64,000 bases of DNA, taken from NCBI GenBank assembly GCA_030737835.1, contig JAUJYN010000029.1:1228871-1292870 (forward strand), given 5' to 3'. Shown piece after piece: positions 25,791 to 36,235 of the stretch. The translations under genes and the position numbers were made by a program. The DNA is from Acorus gramineus. Taxonomy: Eukaryota > Streptophyta > Magnoliopsida > Acorales > Acoraceae. The notes beneath the pieces are model-generated. The model was given only the letters and a program-made list of their open reading frames with translations. It was not told the origin of the DNA and searched no databases. How positions within the stretch are numbered: position 1 is the stretch's first letter; the number at the start of each line of letters is the position of its first letter.

Positions 25791-25862
25791 GCACTTTTTA
25801 TGTCATGTCATCAAATTTGATTTAACCCAGCTTGGATCTTGAGGGAGCCACTTATAAAGTGA

Positions 25863-26580
25863 GTGGAGGTCTACTGCGATATTGTGATGCTCCAGTCGGT
25901 TGTGATCTTCTTCAACCTTGGTGTGAGATCTTCAATTAGTCTTTTTCCCTATATGAGAATTTGCACCGTCGCCATTATCATCTTGCACAAATTTATCTTG
26001 TTCTGTGATTTTCTGAGCCACATCATATTCTTCCGTTGTAATGAATTGTGCATTTGTAAAAATAAAATAAAGCCACAGCAATTCAAAATCTTGTTTACCA
26101 ATAAAAAAAAAATGTTCTAAACATTACATATATAAATAGGACTAGTGTATAATTATAATAATTATATAATTATAAATAGAACCGGTGTATAATTTCCATC
26201 AATGGTATATACATGCCTATATAATTATAATAGAACATTACTATCCTTATAATTAGATCCCTTTATAATGCATAGAACATTATTAGTCACGATGTGCATG
26301 TAAAATTAAAATAATATATCTTAAAAAAACAATCTCTCATTTTTTTATAAACCCCCTTTAAACCTGTCAATATATAATCCAAAAAGGTTATCAAATTCAG
26401 GGAATTTTAATCTCTGTATAGATTTAATGTAGGGCCCAACAATGAGGTACACTAACTATGCTCCACATACTGGTAGGCCATGATCCGATTGGCGAGGGAT
26501 GACAACCCGGATCGCCCACCATGGATGGATCCGGCCCGTCGAACCCTCCATATCCGACCACCATAAAATATTAAGTCAGA
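25863..26580. other. AT-rich intergenic region, no gene seen
   Basis: The only longer open frame (25863-26120) is low-complexity and ends in KKKMF; I do not regard it as a gene. Local words such as ATAATTATAAATAGAAC recur at 26140-26280. From about 26405 (GTAGGGCCCAACAATGAGG) the sequence may be the start of the Tat-like LTR that continues past 27040. Confidence 0.5.
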
Positions 26581-26584
26581 TTTA

Positions 26585-26990
26585 GGATCAAATCCCAATA
26601 GAAAATATGATTTTGGGGATCATCAATGCAGAAATCACATAATCTTATGCAAATATTAGATTATATGTTGGATTTGGAACTATCCTTAATTTATTTTTCA
26701 AATCCCAGTAATATATATATTTGATTTGGGATCATCAATTATTGATCTCCCAAATCCCAACAATATATATTTAATTATGGACCATCAGTTAAAATTCCAA
26801 ATTCTAACAAACTTATATTTTAGATTTGAAGCTATCATCTATCAGTATTTGATTCTCAAATCCCAACAATATATGTTAAATTTGGAAACATCATTAATTG
26901 ATTCCATAAAATCCCAACCAAAATATGTATATTTAGCCAGACATAATCAATGATTGATTCAAAAGATCCTTAAATATACATATATTTGAT
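26585..26990. repeat. Degenerate AT-rich tandem repeat, about 60-70 bp unit
   Basis: A unit built from AAATCCCAACAATATAT, then TTTGATTTGGGAT and ATCATCAATTATTGAT recurs about six times with divergence (for example near 26592, 26702, 26752, 26860 and 26912). It lies between the NHL13-like island and the Tat-like LTR segment. Confidence 0.65.
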
Positions 26991-27039
26991 CACCTAAATC
27001 AAGGATCTCTCCCTATCCGTCTGATGAAAGAGAGATCCA

Positions 27040-27201
27040 CCATTGATTCTAGGGCACCCACCAAAGTACTATAAATAAGGAACCAGCTCTCCCTATTGAG
27101 GAGGGTGAGAAATATTTTTTCACTAGACCCATTGTACAACATGGGCTTACTCGATTGTCGGAAGGATTGGGGACATCACCACTTCCGGTGCGTGATCCCA
27201 C
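27040..27201 (+). mobile_element. Tat-like LTR segment (promoter side), left of the solo LTR
   Basis: Has a TATA motif (ACTATAAATAAGGA, about 27069-27082) and a leader that continues, after removing the solo LTR and one TSD, into 30902 onward (GCGTGATCCCAC joined to CACCAAAAGAGG). Assignment rests on what follows at 31160-31200. Confidence 0.5.
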
Positions 27202-30200
27202 TGTTGTGCATGTGTCATTAGGAACCATTTTTGTTGAGCTGGAGTCATTTGGAGCAATCTTTTTTATCGGAGTTGCTAAAATTTTGGTTTTTAGCTATCT
27301 ACGGGAGTTGGAGTGCTCTGATTGAAAATTTAACTACATATTATGGGTCCTGGTACTGTTTTGTACTACCCATAAAATTTTCATCGAATTCCGGTATCGT
27401 ATGGGAAAATTATGCAGTTCTGAATCGCATTCGGGTTTGGTCGTTACTGGATTGGGAGGTGGGATTTATTTTACACTTCTAAGTAGGGATTTTATGAACT
27501 TTGACCAAGTCATGAAGCTCCTTTGTTTGTTTGTGTTGGTGAGGGTTGACAAGTCAACCTCACCTAACACCTTTTTCACCATTTAAAGCCCCCAGTGTGT
27601 GTGTGTGTGTGCGCGCACTTCCCTCTCTCTCTTCCCCTCTCAAGCCATCCGTGGCTTTCTTTTCACCTCTCCCTCTCATTTGTGTGTATTGGGTGGAGAA
27701 GAAGAAGAAGAAGATTCATGAAGGAGGAAATGGAGGTGCTTGTAGAAAGTGTGTGTGCACATCAAATTGTTCATTCTCTCTTTCCCCATCCCTTGCTCTC
27801 TTCCTTTCCCCTCTCTAATCAGCCCCCCATGTGTTTGTATTTATGCATCAAAGAGAAGGAGTGCTTGAAGAAGAGGAAGATCAACCATGTAGAAGGGAAG
27901 CAAAGAAGAGGTGATGGTAGTGGTGGTGGTGGTTGAGGTGGTCAAGGGTGTGCTTACGAGCCCCTATATCTCCCCCTTCCCACCCCCTCTCTTTTGGTGA
28001 GTTTCCCTCTTCTTTAACTGGCTATTATGCATGTTTGGGTGTTTGGGAGGGCATGCAAGTGAGGTGTTTTGAGTTGGTGCATGTGGGGGCATGGGAGAGG
28101 GCTTGGGTGCACTGGGCGTGCGAGTCTGCACAGGCGAGAGCGGGTGCAGGCCCGCGGGTACGTGCGGGAGCGCGCGTGCATACTTGAGGGTGTGCGCGCG
28201 GGTGCATGCGTGTCTGCACGCGATGCGCGTTGGCTGCGCGGGTCTGCGTGTGGGTGCACGCGACAGAGGCGTGAGGGATGCCCGGGGCTGCGTGCGGGGC
28301 TGCCTGGGGCTGGTTTAGGTGTGCTGAGGGTCGGCACGCTTGGGTGTGGGTACGGGGGCTCGGGCATGCGTGCGTGCATGCGTGCGAGCTCGTATGCGTG
28401 CATGTCTAAGCCATTTTCCTATTTAACAGTTTGTTGAGTTTGTTGACTGCTTATACTCACCATTTTGATGCCCTTACCTTGCAGATCTCGTCGGATGGGA
28501 TGTGCGACGATCCGGGTATCGATGAGTGGTTCGATTCCAACCCTTCGAGAAGCGCTCGATGCACGTAGTCGTGCATCGGACATCCATGGGGCTTCTTTGC
28601 ACCCTAAATATGCTAGATATCTTGCATGCTAGGCTTGTATAGCTCGTATATTGTGTAGACCCCCCTTTTCTACCATATGGTTGCCTATGTATTGTATTCA
28701 TGTTTGAATAGTCATGTTTGCGTGCGCCCTTCTTGTTTGGGCATGTATTTTTTGTATGAGTATTATGGATTTATAGAATATGCATGCCTTAGGTAGTCCC
28801 TATTTATAGTGCTACCCCCCCTATGTTAATGATATCTAGCATGATTAATCATGTGATAAATTTTGGGTACATACTTAATATTCCTTAGTCAAAAGACTTG
28901 AGGGCGTGGTATAGTTGTTGCACCCATATTGTTTGGGCAAAGCTATGACCAACTTCTAGAGATGATGAGCTCTCTCTCGCCTTCTCTCTTCGTGCGTACT
29001 GAGTAAGTAGATGTGGTTCCTACTTGACTCAGGTTCGTTTGAGAATATTGGCGTGCACCTGTTAGTGCGCAAGATCGTGCTTGACCCTTCCCTTTTTAAG
29101 TTGGGGAAATGCAACGCATGTTAGGATATACTTTGTATGCTTGTTTGTTCTATTAGCATACCATGTATGCATGATATGTTGTTTATGCTTTTATCCATGT
29201 TAGGGAGTACCCTCATGATTAATTATTATGTTATCATGCATGTGGCTTATGTATATAACTATGGTAGAATTCTCCTATTATGTTATGCGCATGTTAGACT
29301 AATTATGCCTACCCGTGCTAGGCGTGGGTATGACCATTAGTTGGGTCGTACCTTATTAGTTAGAGCGCAAGCGATGTAATCGCCCTTATATCCGTGGGAT
29401 GGACTCATATGGAATTCATGAGAATTCATTATTGTATCGGTTTTGTTAAACCGGTGGCTATGGCATTAAGTTAGGCCTACCCGTGCCAAGCGCGTGTATG
29501 AACCGCCTGTTGGGTTATATGCCTTTGGCTTATTTCTACGTGAGAGCAGAGGTAACTCCTCGCGTCCGAGCGATGCATCTGTGTGGGAGTTCAAGAGTAT
29601 TCGATATCATCGGTATGTGATTATCGAGAGTAGTTGACTTTTCCATTGGGTTTGCTTTGCGAACATGGAGTATTTCCTCCCAATATCGTCCGTGTTGAAG
29701 CGGCCTGGGTTGTAGCTGTCCTGATAGAGGGCCTCCACTTGTAGGTACTATCGATGCATGTGGCAAGATGTATTGATCATGGGAGTATACCAGGTAGAGG
29801 CTACCCGGGAGAGGGCTAACGAATGATATTGCGAGCGTGGAATTGTTCTCCTCTTCGTCGAATCCGTGTCGATGCTGTCCGGCATTGTAGCTGTCCTGAC
29901 AGAGGACCCCCACCTGTAGGTACTATCGATGCATGCAGCAAGATGTATTGATCATGGGAGTATACCAGGTAGAGGCTACCCGGGAGAGGGTTACCAGATG
30001 ACGAAGGGTGTACAGCAAACGGATTTCTCCCAAAAGTCCCTAGGGTCACCCCTCCGGGGGCTAGGGTTGTTTTGAGTTGAAGTCACGTCGTCACATGACT
30101 CTTATACCCATCGAGTATACTCTGGGTATGTTACGTCTAACGCTTGAGGTATCGTAGTGTACCTCTACCTCATAGTGGAAGGACTTGTTGTACCATGTTA

Positions 30201-30896
30201 TGTCTAACGCTTGACATATCGTAGTGTATCTCTACCTCATAGCTGTTAGACTCGTTATAACTATTATCCAGTAACACCATGTGTTATGGTTAACAGTTGT
30301 TCCTCCCCGAGTGTCCCAAAAGCCTCCCTTCGGGGAGTGAGGGCGAGGGAAAGGTATGGTCGCGCCGTCGCATGACCTTGTTATCCTTTGGGTTTCTACC
30401 CATGTTATTCCTCGAAAGGAATTTGCCTTAGTATTAAATTGTTGTAATGGTGTTTTGTTTCCAGCCACTCACTAAGCTTGTAGCTCACCCCCCTCGCGTA
30501 CAGTTTCTTTTTCAGGGGCAGTGTTGGGCATGAAGCTGGAGCTTCCCTGTGACGTGGTCTTGTGTGCGTGGAGTGTTCCGTCCGGTGGTTGGCAAGTGCG
30601 AGGCTGTCAGCAGTCCTAGAGTCATGTATTTGTTAATCGTGCGTGTTGCACATGATGTATTTTATTTGGATTAGACTTGGCTCTCACAGGACAGTGATTG
30701 TGTATTCGAGTCTATAATAATGTTTTGGTTTACATACTTATTGATATTTTTATGCTTCCGCTTTTTAGTTAGCTATCACTTATCTTTGCTTTGCCACCTT
30801 GTATGTCGTTGTTGGAGTCTTTGTTGACCTCAGGTATTGATAGCTGATATTATATATATTGCCACATCTCTGGGACGGCCGCCCTGGGGCGTGACA
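27202..30896 (+). mobile_element. Solo LTR, Tekay-type, TSD CCCAC
   Basis: Starts TGTTGTGCATGTGTC and ends GGGGCGTGACA, 3695 bp. Identical 5-bp duplications CCCAC flank it at 27197-27201 and 30897-30901, with no internal region, so this is a clean solo LTR. Splice-like signals: donor TTTTG/GTGAGT at 27997, CpG-rich block about 28080-28400, acceptor CTTGCAG ending 28484, acceptor TTTTTCAG ending 30515. The second donor has changed from GTGAGT to ATGAGT at 28521. The GAATTC palindrome is at about 29411-29427. Confidence 0.92.
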
Positions 30897-30901
30897 CCCA
30901 C

Positions 30902-31436
30902 CACCAAAAGAGGAATTACGTGTGACTTGATCCTTTAACGGCGGTACGTAGGCAATCTTAGAGGTTACATCAGGTTCAGTCCAAACCACACCAAAAATTT
31001 CGTCGATCGGTCCATCGTGGACCCTCATCGTCGTCTCTTCACAGATCCACCCTCGAGTTCGGTCCATTCAAGGAGGAGGATCTCCGACAACCAAACGGTA
31101 CCCATTGGAGGAAACAGAGTGGACGGATTCTAACGGCCCGAATCCGGTACGTCATTTTTTGCCTCTCTAGTTTGGCGTGCCAGGTAGGGGGCGTCGCAAA
31201 CACGAGAGCATGCTCGTTATCATGCCTCCTCAAAAATACCGCACTGACTCCAGTGACCCAGCCAATCCAAGGGAATTCCTCATCCTAGCCCGATGTAATG
31301 TTTGGAGTGGTACCACCTCCGGACGTCGACAGAAAGCCATCCCATCCTTCTCAACCTTGGATTCAAGGATTGACGGACGGGGAGAACGACTAGGGGGCAT
31401 CCCAAATGGGAGATCTTTCATGTCTAACTAGATATT
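30902..31436 (+). mobile_element. Tat-like element: LTR end, PBS-region motif and gag start
   Basis: The sequence TTTGGCGTGCCAGGTAGGGG at about 31172-31191 resembles the conserved stretch just after the 5' LTR in Tat-lineage Ty3/gypsy elements, as I recall from rice RIRE2-like elements. An open frame follows, whose MPPQKYRTDSSDPANP start (ATG about 31222) could be the gag N-terminus. It ends at 31431 and no further gag or pol is found. This is a truncated fragment whose LTR was split by the solo LTR at 27202-30896. Confidence 0.5.
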
Positions 31437-31559
31437 ATACCATTTTGATTTTTTTTCTAATCTTAATATATTATCTATTGATAACTTGATTAATCTCTTC
31501 TTTGGTTCATCTCGTTGGTCCAATGAACAAGGAGATCAGGTGAACCGAACCCGGTCTTG

Positions 31560-31733
31560 AACCGAACGATTGGACCATTGGCGCACCTCCTCTAGTCACC
31601 TAGGCAGATCGGCTCACCACCTCCGTTGGTCATCACCTCGTCAGCTTGCCTCCTCGGGTCACCTTGGCAGGTCAGCTCGCCACCTCCGCAGATCGTCACC
31701 TCGTCCGCTCGCCTCCACGGGTCACCTTGGCAT
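31560..31733 (+). repeat. GC-rich minisatellite, segment 1
   Basis: Units of about 60 bp built from GGTCACCTTGGCAGGTC, AGCTCGCCACCTCCGCAG and TCGTCACCTCGTC. The same array resumes at 32945 and at 34344, so one array was split by two LTR insertions. Confidence 0.75.
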
Positions 31734-32292
31734 TGTCGGTATTTGTTTCCGGTCGCTTTTCACTCCCGGGTTGGCGTGTGTGGGGGTTTTCCTTGGATTC
31801 GGGTCCAAATGCGCCTTGCAGGCTTGGTCGGATTGTCTCTCGCAAGGGGGATGGGGTGTGGTTCCTTGCTGAGGCGCCCGACAGCTCCTTAGAAAGATTC
31901 AGAGTGGTTGTGATCGCCACCTGCTTTCTCAAAAGTAGGAAAAGTTTGTGTTACTGTTGATCGCCTTCGTGGGGGGATTGTGGATTCTCTACTCTGAGAT
32001 ACGGCCAGCCACACCAGAAGTAAAAACGGGGAATTTCTGCTTCCGGGACTTGACAAAGGGAGGTTTAAAAAGACAGGGTGTAAGTGGAGGGCCGGCTAGT
32101 AGGGTTTAGCCGCCTGAAGGGGGACGGCTAGTTAGGGTTAGCCGCCTTGCACCTGGCTCTATTTGGGCAGAACCTAGGTAGGGTTTGGTTTGGGTTTTGG
32201 ATGAAGTTAAACTAGATTTAACTAGGGTTTTGGAGAGGGTTTTTGGAGAGTGGATTTATGTAGAAAATGGGTTTCCTTCTCTGAAAATAGGA

Positions 32293-32323
<31 letters not shown>

Positions 32324-32939
32324 AGTGGGTGTGGGCTGTGTATGGGAATGGTGGTGGGTTTGGGAGTGTATTTGGTTGAATCATTGGTTGGTGATGTTTT
32401 GAAGAAGTGCTTGGACCCCCCCTATTTATAGTAAACATGGGGCAGGGGAGTGTTCACTGGACAATAGATCAAATTGGATACAAGGGTGTTTGATTTGACC
32501 GTTGTTAGATCTTTGTTTTTCTGACAATGTCCAGGTGAGGGGCGTTTACTTTCAAGATGTCGCCCCTATGATGACCTGCCAAACGTCCAATCTCTAATAA
32601 GCGGTGGCTTGGGGCGGTTACTAGGAGTAAGCCGTCAGAGAAGGGGTGGCCAAATAGAAGAAACCGCCGCAATCATCGGCATTTAATACTAACTTTATGT
32701 CTCATCTTTGGGAAGCAGTTGGGGGTGGCTAGTACAAACTAGCCGCCCAAGGAGGGGCGGCTACTTTCAAGTAGCCGCCTTGTTCCTGCCCCTTTAATTT
32801 TCTAAGTGTTGGGGGCCAGAGTTTCTCCTTCCGATTTCTTTTCTAGATGTGTTTTCTATTAGGTTCTAATTGTGGTCTTTTCTAAATATTACTTGAAGTA
32901 TTTTCTTTTCTATGGACTGTCAAAATTAGGGTATCTATA
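31734..32939 (-). mobile_element. Solo LTR, Tat/Ogre-like, TSD GGCAT
   Basis: 1206 bp between TSDs GGCAT (31729-31733 and 32940-32944). It is the inverted counterpart of the LTR at 33097-34338. On the - strand it starts TATAGATACCCTAATTTTGAC, the family start TGTAGATACCCC with the terminal G changed. The TATA motif (reverse of CTATTTATAG) is near 32430. A (CT)n run lies at 32286-32320. Several GCGGCTA...TAGCCGC hairpins are present. Confidence 0.85.
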
Positions 32940-32944
32940 GGCAT

Positions 32945-33096
32945 GTCAGCTCGCCACCTCCGCAGGTCATCACTACATCGGCGCACCTCCACTGGTCACC
33001 TCGGTAGGTCATCTCGCTACCTCTACAGGTCGTCGCCTCGATGCGCCTCCTCAGCTACCTCTACAGGTTGCCTCCACGCATCCCTCTAAAAGTCGT
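32945..33096 (+). repeat. GC-rich minisatellite, segment 2
   Basis: Continues the array of 31560-31733 (GTCAGCTCGCCACCTCCGC and variants) between two LTR insertions. Confidence 0.7.
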
Positions 33097-34338
33097 TGTA
33101 GATACCCCAATTTTGACCGTTCAAAGAAATAAAAATACTTCAAGTAATATTTAGAAATGACCACATTTGAAAATTTAATAGAAAACATCTTTTAAAAGAA
33201 ACAAAAGGAACCCTGGCCACAACACTTAGAAAAATTAAAAGGCTAGAATTTGGGCGGCTAGTTGAAAGTAGCCGCCCCTCACTGAGCGGCTAGTTTCAAC
33301 TAGCCGTCCCTTAAACCGCCCCCAACTGCTTCCCTTGGATGGGACATAAAGCAGCATTTAATGCTGATGATTGTGGCGATTTGTTCCTTTTAGCCGCCCC
33401 TTCTCTAACGGTTCGACTCAAGTAACCACCTCAAGCCACCGCTTGTTAGAGATTGGACGTTTGGTAGGTCATCATTGGGGCGGCATCTTAAGAGTAGCCG
33501 CCCCCCTCACCTGGACACTGTCAAAAGAACAAAGATCTAATGGGAGATCAAATCAACCACCCTATTATCCAATTTGATCTATTGTCCAGTAGATACTCCC
33601 CTACCTCTCTTTTACTATAAATAGGGGGTCTCCAACACTTCTTCTACTCATCAACCAAGCTCAAAATCCACTAGTTCATACTCATTCAACCACCACTCAA
33701 GCATCCCTTCCCCCACACTACTACTTTGAAAACACTTGAGAGAGAAAGAGAGAGAGAAATCCATTCCCAAACCGAATCCACTCTCCAAAAAAAACCTCTC
33801 CAAAACTCAGGTTAAACCTAGCTTAACATCTGCCAAACCCTAACCCATTTCCTACCCAGATTCTGCCCAAATAGAGCCAAGACACTAGGTGGCTAACCAC
33901 CACTAGCCGTCCCCCTTTAGGCGGCTAAACACCACTGGCCGGCCATCCCTCACCCCCTGTCTTTTTTTTAGAAAAACCTCTCTTTGTCAAGTCCAGAAGC
34001 AGAAAAGGATTCCCCGTTTCCACCTATGTGTGCGGCGGCAGGCCCGTATCTCAGAGCGGAGAATCCACACCCCCCCCCCCCCCCCACGAAGGCGATCAAA
34101 AGCAACACCCCAACTTTTCTTATTTTTTGAGAAAGTAGTTGGCTATCACAACCACCCCTGAATTCTCCTAAGGAGTTGTCAGGCACCTTAGCAAGGAACA
34201 ACACCCTTTTTCCCCTTTCCGAGAGACTATCTGACAGATCCTGTAGGGCACCTTCGTATTCGAATCCCCGAAAAACCCCCCACACACGCCAAAAGAAAAA
34301 CCCAGGAGCGGAAAAGCGACCGCAAACCAATACTGACA
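33097..34338 (+). mobile_element. Solo LTR, Tat/Ogre-like, TSD GTCGT
   Basis: 1242 bp, starting TGTAGATACCCC and ending CTGACA, flanked by GTCGT at 33092-33096 and 34339-34343. The TATA box ACTATAAATAGGGGG is near 33614 and sets the + orientation. A start of the type TGTNGATACCCCAATTTTG is known from Tat/Ogre LTRs. A 15-C run lies near 34070. It is the same family as 31734-32939, inverted and separately inserted. Confidence 0.88.
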
Positions 34339-34343
34339 GTCGT

Positions 34344-34420
34344 CACCTCGGCTTGCTTCCTCGGCATGCTACCGTGGCACGCCTCCTTGGCACATCACCT
34401 CGGCTTGCCTCCTCATGCTT
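34344..34420 (+). repeat. GC-rich minisatellite, segment 3
   Basis: CACCTCGGCTTGCTTCCTCGG type units, the right end of the array interrupted by the two solo LTRs. Confidence 0.65.
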
Positions 34421-34660
34421 GTTTAAAGCCTATGCTGCACACTTAGAACCACTCGGGAAGGCTCATATGAAGTGGTTGATACTTATGGCAAGGGGACATA
34501 CAAGCTTTACATGGTCGGTCCATAGGAGGTACCTATTCAACCCCTTGGAACACCATGAACTTGAGAATGTGTTATTTGTAAACCGAACAGCGTTTATGAA
34601 TAATGTCTTATACTATTTTGATTTTATTTCATTCCTTTAGCTTGAATATTATTGCTCTAA

Positions 34661-35996
34661 GGTGCTGTTTGGTTCATCCAAATATAAGAGCTTATTCAGC
34701 TAAAAGTTGAATATCAGAGCTTTTTCAGTATAAATTGTGTTTGGTTGACAACGCAATGTAAGAGCTTATTTTTCCTCATTCAGATAAATACCTCCAATTT
34801 TTTTCAGCTAATCCTGGCCCCTTATTAATCCGTAGTTGTCAATCGCCTTTTTTACTCCGATGTGAAATGACCCCTGTACCCCTGGAACTAACCCTAAATT
34901 ACATGTGGTATATAAGGTCAAAATCGACCAGCTCTCTCTCCCCTCACCCCTCTCTTCGTCGACTCATTCGAAGAAATAAAAAAAAGGGGATCGGCTCTCC
35001 CAAACCCTAACAAATGAAAACCATTATTTCTTTCACCAAAAGCTAATGTTGTTGTTATAGCTACCCAGAAGAGAAGCGGAGGACAGGAGGTGAGCTTGAA
35101 GGAAGGCTCGGATCGACGTCTAGAGAGACGGCGGCGATCCTCGTGGCGCAGATGACGGAAAGAGGCGGAGCGTCGGCGGGGAAAACGAGCTTCGCCACCT
35201 CCATCTTCGTTTCCACCATCATCAATCGACCCACGACCGTCTGATCTAGTGTTTGTGCATAGGAGAGAGAGAGAGAGAGAGAGAGAGGTGTGATGGGTTT
35301 GGGCATCAGCGTCTTTAGGCCAATTGGGCCATTGGGTCGAGAATCCAAATATTTTAGGATGAACGCTCGTAAACTCAGATGATTTTCCAATCTCATTTAC
35401 AGCTATAAATACTCTATAATTGTTATTGTAATATATATTTTATTAAAAAAAATGTAAACTCCATTTGAGATTGAAAACAAGACATAAAAGAAAAGACAAT
35501 GTCACCTATTACAATCTATACATGTTTTAATTTTTTTTAAATATATTTTTCTAATACAATATATCATATTTCACAAAAAGTAATATATGTGATTATGTAA
35601 ATTCAATGCATATAATTATCAGAGTTCTTGACAGATTTAACACAAATTATTTGTTTTTCACGTGTAGGTTAATCCACGAAAATATTTAATTGTTCTATAT
35701 AAGGCATTAGTGGTTGATGTATTTAATGGAAAAAAGCAATAATCATTAATATCTCAAAGCATGTTTTTAACCAAACATCAAAATAACATTCAACACTTAT
35801 AAAATTGACCGAAATACCCTCCTAATAAGCACACATGTTAAGTGGTCAACCAAACACACTTATCTAAATAACTGCATAATATTTTTCGCTGAATTAAACA
35901 CTTTTTTCTGAACTCTTAAATATTATCAGCATAACCTCTTTCTGTAGTTATTAATCAATACTTAAAATCCGCATTCTGCAGCTGCCAAACGCCACC
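34661..35996. mobile_element. PIF/Harbinger-like non-autonomous element with captured exon
   Basis: Edges read GGTGCTGTTTGGTT on the left and, reversed, GGTGGCGTTTGGCA on the right. They are flanked by the 3-bp duplication TAA (34658-34660 and 35997-35999), the TTA/TAA target preference of PIF/Harbinger elements. It is 1336 bp with no transposase. Inside, on the - strand, is a segment that looks like the first exon of a host gene (35065-35204), so this would be a gene-capturing (Pack-type) element. The terminal repeats match only in part, so the superfamily call is moderately sure. Confidence 0.6.
35065..35204 (-). pseudogene. Captured first exon, glutamyl-tRNA synthetase-like
   Basis: The frame starts at the ATG at 35204 (MEVAKLVFPADAPPL, then SVICATRIAAV) and runs 46 codons to FSSG. 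The exon edge would be CTTCTGG/GTAGCT at 35065/35064, a plausible 5' splice site, after which the frame stops. From memory of the family, cytosolic plant GluRS begins with a very similar pattern: KLxFPxxxPPLSVIxA, then a SxVxxD stretch, then a short hydrophobic-S-G segment. The anticodon-binding and catalytic domains are absent, so it cannot be an enzyme. Upstream on the - strand is a (CT)n leader (35262-35288) and one longer in-frame ATG at about 35219. The assignment is by recall and needs a database search. Confidence 0.5.
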
Positions 35997-35999
35997 TAA

Positions 36000-36235
36000 T
36001 TGTCCAATGAATAGTTATCTCTATACTCTACTGTATAGTAGGCTGGAAATTATGTTCGGTCTTCTCGTCCGAACAAGTACAGCATTGGGACAGGTCCGAC
36101 ACTAGCTTCTGCCTTCTCCTTGTACTGATGGTCATAGAAGAACCAAACCGGACCAGGTCTAGCCGCGTATACATAGCGGGTCGAGCCGAGTACCAGCTAC
36201 TCCCTCACCCCAATATACGTTGTTGGATATAGACC
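36000..36235. other. Spacer, no feature recognised
   Basis: Short non-coding stretch between the Harbinger-like element and the minisatellite. No open frame or family is recognised. Confidence 0.5.
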
